The position numbers and the translations under genes were made by a program. From Symsagittifera roscoffensis (Eukaryota; Xenacoelomorpha; Acoela; Convolutidae): 64,000 nucleotides of DNA. The stretch covers positions 13,921,599-13,985,598 of the forward strand of contig NC_087064.1 of assembly GCF_963678635.1 (NCBI RefSeq), read 5' to 3'. Within the stretch, counting starts at the first letter, position 1, and the number at the start of each line of letters is the position of its first letter. Under the pieces are notes generated by a model that was not told the DNA's origin, ran no database searches, and saw only the letters and a list, made by a program, of their open reading frames with translations. Positions 23,857 to 35,580 of this stretch are shown here, one piece after another.

Positions 23857-24655
23857 TCTAACATTAAGATGTCTGCTGAAAATATCCGAACTGTTGAAGA
23901 AACAGTCACAGCTAGGACATCGGAAACACTCGAAGAAAGAATCTATATCGTTCGGGTGAATAAAATGATTGTTAGAATTTTTTCCCTTCTAATTCTTTAC
24001 CTTATTTTCTTTCCTGAATGTCATAATCATAGAAGTATCTGTTGCATTTAATTATTGTCTCGACAAGAGGTAAATCATCAATGGCAACTCCGCGAAAATC
24101 TCTTCAAGTCGTATCCAGATTTGATATAAACTATCTGAACAGCTGATATTTATTAGCATCGAGTTTTTTATGGCCATGCAAATGTTGATCTTTGTATGGT
24201 TGTTTATCTTTGTCCGATTAAAAAAATTACTGAATGGTTTTCCAGTAAGGTCCCAGACAATACAGAGTTTGGATATCCCATTGGAATGTTTTTTAGTAAG
24301 TGCAGAAAAAATAGTGACAATTGTGGTCAACTTGAACCTATACTCTGTGTTCGGACGTTCTGGAGTGCATTGCTCCATGATATCAAATTTTTTCCTGCAT
24401 TGTAATCAAATCGGCTTTGTACACAAAAAATGCGATTTTTCAGGCACAGTTTTGTTTTCGTGGGCGTAGTAATACCAATATCACCCCGATTCGATATACG
24501 AAGAACAAAGCATAGAGCGATATTGATTTTTGCAGCGGAACCAGCTTATTGAATATTTCGTCCAGCTTTTCGTTGATTTCTTTAGTATCTAACTTTGACA
24601 TTTGAAAGTTAAATACCTTATTTTCCATCTCCGTTTCCCGTCTCAGTATCCACCC
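23857..24655 (-). pseudogene. Polinton-type DNA polymerase N-terminal region (palindrome 2, minus copy)
   Basis: Reads KLDTKEINEKLDEIFNKL, EQCTPERPNTEYRFKLTTIV and, after a deletion that removes part of the LCLFRAL block (24175-24190), the finger segment CFRCPSCDCFF. The last zinc-ligand His of the copy at 19060 is Gln here (VRQ for VRH), so this finger is probably dead. Several frame breaks. Confidence 0.55.
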
Positions 24656-24699
24656 GGAAGTGTTGAAGACCGCTTAACACCTCTTTTGTGCTCTAGAAT

Positions 24700-27545
24700 T
24701 TTGCGGTTTCGAGCTGCGTGTTGACATTCCACAGTCCCCACACTGCATTTTCTCGTTTCTAATCAGCTACGGCATCTACAAAATTGGAAAAGAAGTAGGT
24801 ACTAAAATCAAGAAATTAGTACTTGATACCTATGAAAGTGGGATATTTTCTTAGAAAATTACCAAAAAATTGTTCAGTTAATTATACTTACTCTATATTT
24901 TTGGAAGAAAACTTTTTTCAAGTTGATATAGAATCTATAGAACGATTGTTTTTAGCGTAAAAGAAAATCACAGTCAATTTATTTTACTTGCTGTCGCCTA
25001 AAGAAAGTTAATCAAACAAATTATTTCAACCATTTACGATTAACCAATACTAAAATTGACTTAATATTTGGTATATGTCACATTTGGAAAATGTCTATTG
25101 AAAGCATTTGATTTTCTAGGAGTTCCTCTAAATGAAAACATAAAAACTTCCACTTCATTTTTTAAATGATGAAATGGACGTTGGCTCTTAGTTTTTTCAC
25201 AATTTTTTGGACGTTTCAGTTGTCCGAAATAGACTTCTCCCACCAAGCAAAGCCCCGTTTAGGGATTTTTACTCAACCAAGGATTTACTTTTGAACTACA
25301 CATTGCGTATTAAAGCTTCAGATTTACCGCTGAATTACAACTGACTAAAAACTAAATTTTATTCAATCTAGAAAATTTGATGTTAACCAAAAAGTCGTTC
25401 GATAAAATATCCAAAAACTCTTTTTATCACCTGCCCGATAACGAAGTTTGTGAAACCTCCCCAGCAAAGTTCATTTTTCCTTCATTTCTTTGAAGATTTT
25501 CGAAGCTCAAAATCTTGCATGATCAGGTTTAAAATCAATTTTCCTGAAATTTACTTTGAAAAACTCATCAACTTTGAGTTACCCTCCCAAATTTACATCA
25601 AAATCAAAAAACTTGGCTATTTGTTCAAAAATCGGCTATTTCTGATTGACTACGTTTTAAAAAAATTAATCAATTTAATTTAAAAAATGTGGAAATGCTA
25701 CTTGTGTGGTATTCTTTTGTAATTTATACGGCAATTATTTTTTACTTTAATTTATGGTCATTTGTTTTTGCTATTGCTTTTGTGTATGTTTTTACTTATT
25801 CGGAAGAATTAAGTACTCAAAAGAATTCTCCTATCGGATACTTCAGCTTGAATGAACACCAGCTATGGAAGCTCGTTCAGCTCTACGTTCTATAGAGAAC
25901 CTCCAGAACCATTTTGCCGCTCGACAACTCTTTGATTGGATAATTGTGTAAGTATTTGCGTCTTTATGCGTGTATTTTCTGCCACAATCAAGACATGCTA
26001 CTCTTTTGTTTCTATTCAGTGACTGCATCTCAATAATAATGGAAAGAACTTGAGAAAAAATGGGTGATTTAGAATGTCCCAAAACTTTAGTTTAAAAGAG
26101 TTGGATAGCCTCAAAAATAATAATAAAAGTAAATAAAAACAGTTATGTAAACTGTTTACACAATTTTTTTTATCAGGGAAAAAAATTAGAATAGACATTG
26201 CCCTATTTAAACCAGTTGGAATAAAAATCATCGAATCTAATCATGGATTTTTCAAAAATTTGATATCAACCAACCAGAATTGAGTATTCTTTTAGTAACA
26301 CTGTGTGTTGGAAATCTCCAGCCAGCAACTTTAAGTGAATTGATTAATAATTTTTAAAAGTTTTAATCGTTTTTTAGAAAAAGTCTATTGCAAAAAATTT
26401 GATTTTTCTCGAGTTACTTTACAAGAAAAAGGAAAAAAATAGTGTTGACCTTCTTATTGATAAAATAGATGTTGACTTTTAGTTTTTTCATAATTGTTTG
26501 GCCGTTTTTATTGTACAAAACATTGTTATCCGACTGAGTAAAGGTCTCTTTAGAGAAAACTAACTCAATCCAAGAGTTTACTCTTGAAACAGAAATTGTG
26601 TATCGAAGCTTTAAATTTACTGAAATGAAAATATAGATTTAAAGCTGGGTTATAGCCGACAAGGAAAGAAACTATTTTGTTCTAGGAAGTTTGAAATTGA
26701 TGAAAATAGTCATATGAAATCATATCAAAGACTTTTTTTTATCTCCTACCCGATAACGAAATTTGTAAAAACTCCCCAGAAAAGTTTTTTTTCGTTCAGT
26801 TCTTGAAGTTTTTCGAAGCTCAAAATTCTGCTTGATCAGATTTGGAGTTGGATTCCCCAAATTTACCTTAAAAAAATCATCAACTCCGAGTTATCCTCTC
26901 AAATTAACATCAAAATCAAAGAACTTGACTATTCACTCAAAAACCAGCAACTTCTTATTGATTACATGCAAACTTTTCAATTAATTTGATGAAAAAAAAC
27001 TTTGGAACTGTTACTTGTATTGTATTCTTTTATTACTTATATCGGCAATAATTCTTATTTTTACAGCAAAAAATTTTGGTGCTTTTACTTTTGCGATTGC
27101 TTTTGTGTATAAAACTTCTTTTTTGGAAGAGTTAAATCCTTAAAAAGTTCCTCTGATTGGATACAACTAGTACAAAAATGAACATTTTTGCGATTGGAAA
27201 CGACAAAATGTAACAAGATCGTATTATGCAACTTTGTTTTCGATTGGACTCGACTTTGATATAAAATTTTCATAAAAGTAAGCTGAAATCTGATTGAGCT
27301 TGACCACAGACAAAATATGGAAAATCGATTCTGATTCGGTAAACCCACACATTCGAGTTGAAGGTACCCTTCACTCCTAGCCAAAAGTCAATTTATTTTC
27401 ATTTTAACTACCTTCAACTACCTCCTCTGTCAGCTCTAAAAAATATAATTTCGAATCATCTACCGTAAACTACCTCTTCTCTCAGCAGTACATTAGTCAT
27501 TACACTTATTTTTACTCTGTATTCCTACTCAACTTTTTGCCCAAA
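24700..27545 (+). repeat. R repeat, plus copy (palindrome 2 right arm and beyond)
   Basis: R spacer 24700-25140, alpha module to about 26260, beta module to about 27400. It continues into the most readable copy of the 118-codon ORF, and so starts the third composite unit. Confidence 0.75.
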
Positions 27546-27899
27546 ATTATCTTCTCAGTGCAAAACAGTAACCTTATGTACTGTGCGCAATTTTCGCCTG
27601 ATCTAGTACAAACCCAAATGCGAGAAACAGTGTCTGCATAAATTTTTGCCCGAGTGGAAATCCCAATCCAAATCTGCCACGTGCTGGAAGTGATGCGAAG
27701 GGATTTCAACCAGCACCATATGATACAATTACCCATCACAGAGAATCAACTTGGAACGACGAAAAATATGGAGGAAGCGTCTGAGCACGTGGGATTGAAC
27801 TACCCCGAAACTCCTGACTCTACATTGTGGCTCAACCTCTTTCCTTGTGAGGAGGAGAATGGATCAGCCGAAAACCCCATCACTATAGATGAAGATTAG
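27546..27899 (+). pseudogene. 118-codon ORF family, copy 4 (best preserved body)
   Basis: The start is ATT in place of ATG and one codon (AAA in other copies) is TAA near 27637. Otherwise the frame is open to TAG at 27897-27899. The body reads VEIPIQICHVLEVMRRDFNQ, HHMIQLPITENQLGTTKNM, EEASEHVGLNYPETPDSTLW, LNLFPCEEENGSAENPITID, ED. The predicted ~118-residue product has an amphipathic middle and a strongly acidic C-terminus. There is no signal peptide or membrane segment, and I do not recognise the family. It sits between R beta and the linker/minisatellite, as in copies 2 and 3. Confidence 0.45.
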
Positions 27900-28261
27900 G
27901 GTTGCTCAGAAATAATAACGCCCAAAACACCTCTCCGCAACAACCACTACAACCTCGACCAGCTCTTCTTTCCGTAGAGAACTTTCAGAAATTTTCTGCT
28001 GCTCGACAGCTCTTTGATTGAAAATTTTTGTAACTAATTCATGTTTGAATTTTATTTCATTCTTTGTAATTAACCAACTCTTCAAATTCTTTTTAGTATT
28101 GAGAATAGATGAGAAGTTCAGGCTTGATATTGAAAAAACAATAAGAGCACAACTTAATTTGTTGCTCCGAATTAGCACACATGCTTATTAACCTGATTAA
28201 TTTTTGCACACATATTAGAAAAGGAACGCTAGAATGTTTGTACACTAGTAAAAAAGACCTG
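27900..28261 (+). repeat. Linker module, last copy
   Basis: Corresponds to 5952-6327; contains ACACCTCTCCGCAACAACC and an ENFQKFSAARQLFD-like reading. Non-coding otherwise. Confidence 0.65.
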
Positions 28262-28400
28262 ATGATTTTGGCATCTTGTCAAAAAAATTAAAACCACATT
28301 TTGCATTTTGTCGAAAAAAGGGAATCTTTTTTTCGTATTTTGTCAAAAACTTTGAATCACTCTTCTTATCCTGTCAAAAAATTGAATGATTTTTTGTTGA
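28262..28400 (+). repeat. CATTTTGTC minisatellite, short copy
   Basis: Only about three to four units remain (CATCTTGTC, CATTTTGTC, CGTATTTTGTC, ATCCTGTC); the first half of the array found at 6328 and 10235 is deleted. Confidence 0.8.
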
Positions 28401-28449
28401 TTCTTTAAAAAAATCAATCCGTTTTTTGCAGCTTCCTGAAAATCAGAAT

Positions 28450-30344
28450 AAAATATCACATCGTGTTTACAAATTTGCAGCGATGAAATTTGTCATCGTT
28501 TTTTTCTTTAGAATTTGGTAATTTTTTAAGCATTTGAGAGTAAACTTTTTTGTCGAAAACAGAAGAAAAACGAAACATTGGAACAATTCCACGCGGACCT
28601 CGTAGAATTAGCGTCGCACGCCGATTGCGCAGATAGAAAGTCATTTGAATTTGGGACATGTTAACTGCTCACTTGAATAAGTAAAAATAGCTGAAGAGCT
28701 ACTGGCAAAAACACAAAGCCCACAATATGCATATGAACATGCCATTCGTTGAGAAATGGAATCGAAATTAGTTGAATCAAAAAAACAAACCCATTTGAAA
28801 GAAAATCGACAACAAAAAGAGCACCGGTGACCCACATTATATCGCGAGGCAGAGGCGGTTAAGCCAAAAAAAAACACACAAAGAGACCGTAGCGGATTCT
28901 GCGGACGATATAAAAGCACACAGGGAACATAAAATCCGAGAGACCGCCCACAACCTTATAACAAAAAACAAAAGCTCTTTTATAAGTTTGGCAGACAATT
29001 CGGCCCGAATCACTTACAATTAAGGCCAGCAAAATACAAAGTTTGTTCAAATTGCGCAAACGTGGACGTTTTGTTAAATTTTCCTATCTATAAAATTGAA
29101 CTATCAAGAAGATAGGAATGAAAAACAGCTAGACGAAGCGGTAGAAACTAACAAAACGACCAAAAACGATCCGGTTACGTTCGAGAATTTACTTCCACTA
29201 ATTGTTGGGAAGAACTCAAACTGGATAGTTTTTCAGTAATGACAAAAACTGAGGCGTTCGTTGTAAAAAATTCAGTTTACTTGACTGAAGATGATCTAAA
29301 TGGAAACATTGTTAAACTAAAAACGAATACGAAGACCATATTCGCCAGAGCAGACTCGGGAAGACCAATGTCTTTTTTAATAAAAAAACAGCACTCCGAT
29401 AACAGAAAAACACAATGACTGATATTCAAATACATCGCAACGGGAGACGTGGCAAAATTTTTGGCATGTTACAACGGAAAATTTATTGTTCCCAAAAGAA
29501 CGCTAATTATTGCGCTAGAATCTCGGAACCTGACAATTCAATCACTTTCATTCTTTCTAGTGGATGACCAAAAAACAAATACAAAAGGCGAAATCTCTTT
29601 CCACAAACCGGAATAAGAATAAAACAAGAAAAACCAAAGTAATACCAGATGCTAAGTATACGAGAAACGGAAGAATCAAAGCCCGATGTGTTACAGTGGG
29701 TCAAAAACAATTTCAACCAACTGTGTACACGAATCGGAAAATCAAAAAACCCGTAATGCTCACACAGTTCGAAAAAGACGCAGTCCTTTTCATCAAAAAG
29801 GACGCAGAATCCCAATCCAAAACCAAGAACGAGTTGAGAAAGAGCTAAGCAAACTAATCGACCAAAAACTTGTCTTCACCTGGATGAATCGTTGAACAAA
29901 CAATTATCAGCCCGATCGTAATAACCGTCATAAAGGACCAAACACTGGATTCTTTACAGATTCAATGCATTTGGCACTGGAGTCTAAAGAGATCAAAAAA
30001 TTCATTCAAAAAAATAAATGCAAAATGTCAAACAAATGGCTTCTGGACAATATTGCTCAAGTGGTTAAATCAGATAACAACTAAGAAACATTTTTCCTAA
30101 CATGCGACCTACGATACGCATACTCACAGATCTCGTTGGATAAGAAAACTAAAGACTAGTGCAATTTCTCTCTCAATGGAGGCAATGCCACCGGAGCCTA
30201 TCATTTCCAAACCGAACTCTACGGACTGACAGATATGCCAGTAGAATTCAAAGTAACTATCGATCTGACTTTCACAAACTGCAAAATTTCTTAAGTTTCT
30301 TAACGCTTAATAAATATGTTTACGACATGTTAAAAGAAAATATC
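28450..30344 (+). mobile_element. Ty3/Gypsy 5' fragment 3 (gag to RT)
   Basis: Same layout as fragments 1 and 2: gag near 28560-28660; zinc-knuckle remnant near 28990-29060; protease-like ARADSGRPMSFL near 29345-29380 followed by a longer linker than in fragments 1 and 2; RT entry near 29900; and a broken YGLTDMPVEF block near 30225-30250. It ends at 30344 inside RT, where fragment 4 starts again from the pre-gag sequence ATATCACATCGTGTTTAC. Fragments 3 and 4 therefore form a direct tandem with an offset of about 1.9 kb. Confidence 0.75.
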
Positions 30345-31240
30345 ACATCGTGTTTACAAATTTGCAGCGATGAAAATTGTAATAGTTACTTTTCTTTAAT
30401 ATTTGGTAATTTCCTAAGCATTTGAGAGTAAACTTTTTTGTCGAAAACAGAAGAAAAACGAAACATTGGAACAATTCCACGCAGATCTTGTTGAAATACT
30501 GTCGCGCGCCGACTGTGCAGATAGGAAGACATGTGAATTCGGGACATGTTAATTGCTCAAATGAATAATGAAAATTAGCTGAAGAGCTACTGGCAGAAAC
30601 GCAAATCCCACAAGATGCATATGAACATGTAATTCGTTGAGAAAAGAAGTCGAAATTAGTTGAATCATAAAACCAAACCCATCCGGAAGAAAACCGACAA
30701 CAAAACAAGTACCGGTAAGCTACACTAATTCGCGAGGCAGAGGCGGTTAAGTCAACCAAAAATACACACAATGAGGCCGTAGCGGATTCTGCGGACGATA
30801 AAATAGCTCACGAAATCCGAGGGGCCACCAACAACCTTATAACAAAAAACAAAAGCAATATTATAAAATTGGCGGACATTTCAGCCCAAATCACTTACAA
30901 TTAAGATCAGCAAAATATAAAGTTTGCCCAAAATGCGCAAACGTGGTTGTTTTGTTAAATTTTTCTATCTATAAACTTTAACTATCAAGAAGACAGGAAT
31001 GAAAACAGCTACACAAAGCGGTAGAAACTAACAAAACGACAAAAAAACGATCCTGTTACGTTTGAGAATTTTACTTCCACTAATTGATGGGAAGAACTCA
31101 AACTGGATAGTTTTTCAGTAATGACAAAAACTGAGGCGTTCGTTGTAAGGAATTCAGTTTATTTGACTGAAGATAATCTAAATGGAAACATTGTTAAACT
31201 AAAAACGAATACGAAGATCATATTCGCTATACCAGACTCG
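30345..31240 (+). pseudogene. gag: Gypsy copy 4: gag and nucleocapsid remnant
   Basis: Frame-broken gag. A capsid-like block occupies about 30440-30640, aligned by eye to fragments 1-3. The nucleocapsid knuckle lies near 30862-30950 (KIGGHFSPNHLQ..SAKYKVCPKCA), with the first Cys positions lost. No continuous frame of useful length remains. Confidence 0.6.
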
Positions 31241-32530
31241 TGAAAACCAATGTCTTTTTAAATCAAAAAACAGCACTCCGATAAAAGAAAAATCAAAATG
31301 ACTAATATAACGGCACGTTACAACGGCGAATTTATTGTTTGCAAAAGAACGCTAATTATTGCGCTAGAATCTGAGAACCTGACAATTCAATCAGTTTCAT
31401 TCTTTCTAGTGGATGACCAAAAAACAAATACAAAAGGTCGAAATCTCTTTCCACAAACCGGAATAAGAATAATACAAGAAAACGAAAATAATACCAGATG
31501 TTAAGTATACGAGAAACGAAAGAATCAAAGCTCGAAGTGATACAGTGGGTCAAAACAATTTCAACCAATTGTGTTTACGAATAGGAAAATCGAAAAACCC
31601 ATAATGCTCACACAGTTCAAAAAAGACGCAATCGTTTTCATCAAAAAGGACGCAGAATCCCAATCCAAAAACAAGAAAGAGTTGAGAAAGGGCTAAGCCA
31701 ACTAATCGACCAAAAACTTGTCTTCACATGGATGAATCGTTGAACAAACAATTTATCAGCCCGATCGTAATAACCGTCATAAAGGACCAAACACTGGATT
31801 CTTTACAGATTCAGTGCATTTGGCACTGGATTTTAAAAAGATCAACAATTCATTCAAAAAAATAAACACAAAAACGCCAAACAAAGGCCTTCTGGACAGA
31901 ATTGCTCAAGTGGTAAAATCAGACAACAACCATGAAACATTTTTCCTAACATGCGATCTACGATACGCATACTCACAGATCTCGTTGGATAAGAAAACTA
32001 AAGACTTGTGCAAATTCCCTCTCAGTGGAGGCAAAGCCACCGGGGCCTATCGTTTTCCAACCGGATTCTACGGACTGACAGATGTGCCAGTAGAACTCAA
32101 AAAAGCCATCGATCTGACTCTTAAAAACTGCAAATGTTCATAATTTTTTAATGCTTATTTCATATGTTAACGACATATTAATAGAAACAAAAGAAATACA
32201 AAAATAGAAACATAAGACCGTCCTATAGAAACTAGACAAAGACAACCTCGCAACCTCACTTGATAAATTTATGTTTGCATGTGAACAGTTTGAATTGTTA
32301 GGTTAAAACACTAGAAGAGAAGGTACAAAACCACTCATACAGAAAACAGACGCTGTTGAAAAACTAACACAACTAACAAAACTAACAAAATTTGAAAGAC
32401 TAAAAAGCTTCTTCGGCTACATACACCATCTCACACAATATATTCCTCGCCGCACTGAGCCCTCTCCTAAAAAACGCGGAAATAAGATAAACCACTTGAG
32501 TGGAAACCTGAACTCAAGGTAGCATTCAAT
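31240..32530 (+). pseudogene. pol: Gypsy copy 4: protease linker and reverse transcriptase
   Basis: The protease motif is lost (PDS before KPMSF near 31230-31255). RT enters at 31755 (ISPIVITVIKDQ). The longest open piece, 31814-32143, holds the Ty3/Gypsy fingers and palm: LALDFKKIN, LLDRIAQVVKS, FFLTCDLRYAYSQISLD (first catalytic Asp in CDLRYAY), GGKATGAYRFPTGFYGLTDV. The YVDD-like box follows near 32165, degenerate (the reading gives YVND). The thumb is readable to FERLKSFFGYIHHLTQYIP near 32391-32445 and WKPELKVAFNNFL near 32500-32535. This order is diagnostic for Ty3/Gypsy RT. Confidence 0.8.
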
Positions 32531-32584
32531 AATTTCCTAACTCTAATTTAGACATAACACAAATTAAACAATTTGATCAGATTT

Positions 32585-33060
32585 TAGAATTCCGTTTGGA
32601 TATGATGCATCCATTTCAGGCTTGGGGGCAGCATTAGAGCAAAATTCCATTGAAGTTTGAGTGGTAATAGCTTATGTGTCACGGTTTTTGAACTCCCTAG
32701 AAGAGAAGTACTCAGTAACGAGCTAGATTTACTAGGGCAATCAAACACCTCAAATAATATGTTACGGAAAATTTTTTTTGTCGTCATCACAGTCCACCAA
32801 CTTCAATCAGCGCTTCAAAAGCAAGCAAAAGATCAAAGAGCTGCATGAGTAGGCTAAAAAGAAGCATTGTACAATTAATTCTTTAAAACTAAGTTATAAA
32901 ACACTTGGCGGGAAACAAAAAGGGATTCATAGACTGTATGTCACGAAATCCGGTTGGATTAGCAATACGCCCGCGCGCGTACGAAGTAGAGTTTGTAGTG
33001 GCATCAGTTAACTCATTCGTGATCAATCTTGAGATGATTGACAACTTCTTCCTGAACATT
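32585..33060 (+). pseudogene. pol: Gypsy copy 4: RNase H and post-RNase H segment
   Basis: Scattered RNase H blocks: GYDAS..GLGAALEQ near 32598-32642 (frame-shifted); RFLNSLEEKYSVNELDLLG near 32680-32740; VVITVHQLQSAL near 32780-32815. Then comes HLAGNKKGFIDCMSRNPVGL (32902-32961), which marks the RNase H/integrase linker in this Gypsy lineage. Not functional. Confidence 0.7.
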
Positions 33061-33659
33061 CTAGTCAATAAAAGTTGGCTGATTCAAAAGCTCTGCAAAA
33101 ACAAAAGAAAGCTAACATGCTGCCCAAAATCTCAATCATACCTCAAGTCTTCGGCGCATTCCGATAGCAGTTATCTCAACAAGCTCACATTGTACCATTC
33201 GTCTTCAAAACTACCTCAAACACAGTCAAGTAAAGAGTTCATTCAAAGCACTAAGAAATTCGTACATATGATCCAGAATCCAATAAATCCCGAGATGAAA
33301 TGACAAAAAGAATAAAAAGAGTTCAAAACCAGATCTCCGCGCAGTCTTCAAACACAGGGAATTCCACGCTCCCAGCATCCACACAAACAGAACGCTTTCT
33401 AGAAGTCCACGAAGCTTAGGAGTACTGTGTGAACCGCCTGGACCCAACACAGTGCAGCCAGGAAAAATTGCCACCAATACCGAAATGGAAGAAGCCACGC
33501 GAATTTTCAGGTGAAAACTTCAGAAAGTCTTTGGAGTAAAAATCATTGCCGCCGCCACCAAGAAAAACCCAAACAGGGGACCCCTCAATTTTGTTGAGAA
33601 ATGCGACTGGGAGGCAACAACACCTCTTAAGGACAATACTGGTACAATTTTCCCAACAG

Positions 33660-34420
33660 TCTACACATGGGAGAGGACTGCCTCCGGATTGATGAAAGAA
33701 TAGTAATCTCGACCCAACTCCGACAAACAGTGTTAGACAGCCTCCACCTAAAACATCCGGAACAGCAGCTATGTAAGATTTGCGCCGAGATGGTTGATCC
33801 CGCACATACACTGATCCATTGACAGATTGCGCAGAACTGCCGACCTTGCACCGAATAAGGTAAAATTTTCAAAACCTTATTATGAAAACAACAATCTTTC
33901 CAAATTAATCCAGTGGTAGAACCAAAAGAAGAAGTTAATTTGGACTTTACCGCCCTTTCCGGGTGAACTTAGTAAGGATGCAATCATATTGGTTGCAATA
34001 GGTAAGTGGTCAAAATTTTCGACAGCCAAAGTCATTTCAAACACAACAGCAGACATTGCCATAAAATTTATGCAACGTTTTTTTTCTTCAAATAATGGGG
34101 TGCCTCATACATTAAGATTTTACCACGCACAATTTACCACGCACAAGGTGAAATTTCAGACAAAGATTTCAATTTTTCCGAAACACAACTCAGATAAAAC
34201 CATTTTTTGCACCGGTAGACAATCATTGATCAATAGGTGTAGACGAAAGGTTGAACGAAACTCGAAACGTAGATTGGTGTTAATGAGAATAGACAAAAAT
34301 AACAAACCGTATAAATTATCCTCAGACGTAGCCGAAGTTATAAAAACGCTACGAACCACAGCATCGCGGAAGCCCCAACCTCCACAAGCCAACAACAACC
34401 CCAAACACCAGATTTGAAAA
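33660..34420 (+). pseudogene. pol: Gypsy copy 4: integrase
   Basis: Remnants of the HHCC zinc domain (H/HP then CKICAEMVDPAHT and NCRPCTE, 33740-33855) and of the DDE core (VNLDFTAL with the first Asp near 33940; ILVAIGKWSKFSTAKVISNT and TADIAIKFMQRFF at 33981-34085). The second Asp region is changed (RFYHAQ where RCDQA-like is usual) and frames shift between blocks. Catalytically dead by inspection. Confidence 0.7.
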
Positions 34421-35428
34421 ATAGACGATCAAAAGCAACAGATAAGGATAAGATAAACATAAGATATAAAGTAGTGCAGGAAACTGTACATAAAAACATC
34501 AAAAAACTAGCGAAATCAGCAAAAAGCGAGGAAAATTTTATGCATTGCAACAAAGGTGAAGAGACCAAAAACTTTCAAACAAAAACAAAAAAATCACCGA
34601 CAAAAGAATTTTAACTGATACACCACACACCGCGGGAGTCCAAACGTTCGGTAAAACACCAAGATTGCCGAGAAATTTTGGATTCGCATTCGTACCTTAC
34701 CCGTTGACATACGGGCTTTGCAGGCCCTAAAGACTATGTGACTGTGTTGCCTAGAAATCTGCACGGATATTCGGACTTTGCCTACGTTTTTTAGCATCGA
34801 GCAGCCAAACGCTCCACAACAACCGATGTTCAAGAAAGAAACAACAAAGGGTCTCTCAAAAACACTGAATCGAAAAGAGAAGGCCGAGGACCACAGAGTA
34901 GACCAACGAAGAGTGAACCAAGCAAAACTCACCTGGAAAAGAACCGGCTTTCACCCAACAACTAAAACATCTACGCGAGGATTGAGTTTCCAAACGGGAG
35001 CGAAAGCAATTGAAAAAAAAGAGAGCAGACAGCACAACAAAAAAAAACCTGAAAATACATCGTCAAGCGCAAAAGAAGAACATTCGTCAACAGCCTCAGA
35101 AAAATCGTCACCGACACCGAAGAGGCTCAATCAAAAGAAAACATTCCCAACAGTGATCGCCGAACTGATCAGAAAATCAGTACAAAATCGCCAGTCAACA
35201 CTGGCAAAATTACTCGGTAGCCCTGTACTAATCAACACAATTGCCAAAAAGACAGAAGGCCAGAAGAAAACAATACAGTTTAGCATGGAATCGCCACCAG
35301 ACAAGACTACGAGAAACACAAAACCAAGTCTAAAAACCCTAATCCAGGAAATAGTATTCGCATACAAATCACCGGAATTTCAGGCATGCGTGAAATTCCT
35401 TCAAAGGACACGACTGAAGTACATTTGA
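34414..35428 (+). pseudogene. Gypsy copy 4: C-terminal Lys/Ser/Gln-rich ORFs
   Basis: Two readings follow the integrase: 34414-34614 (66 codons) and 34778-35428 (216 codons). Both are rich in Lys, Ser, Thr and Gln. The longer has low-complexity stretches (KKPENTSSSAKEEHSSTA) and a small folded-looking end (PSLKTLIQEIVFAYKSPEFQ). No known domain. They may be the 3' end of pol, or a third ORF of this lineage that is better kept than the enzymatic part. Confidence 0.45.
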
Positions 35429-35580
35429 TCGAAAGAAAAGACGAAAAAGAAGATAAGACGACCGACGAAAAAGAGACGACACATGAAGAACACGAGAAGC
35501 AGGTAGAAGACGACAAAAACAACGAGGAGGGTATGACAAAACAACAGAGCAGAGCAGGCAAATGAAAACTCACGATGAGA

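Larger units (their letters stand above)
21955..25860. repeat. Large palindrome 2 (arms ~1.9 kb, spacer ~190 b)
   Basis: Same architecture and orientation as palindrome 1. Left arm about 21955-23840, right arm about 24030-25860, coordinate sums about 47815-47870. The two palindromes are therefore tandem copies of one inverted structure. Arms again consist of R outside and polymerase N-terminus inside. Confidence 0.8.

Noticed and set aside
33226-33872. Minus-strand ORFs of 81-131 codons opposite the Gypsy integrase
   Set aside because: They are antisense shadows; the plus strand carries the recognisable HHCC and DDE blocks here.
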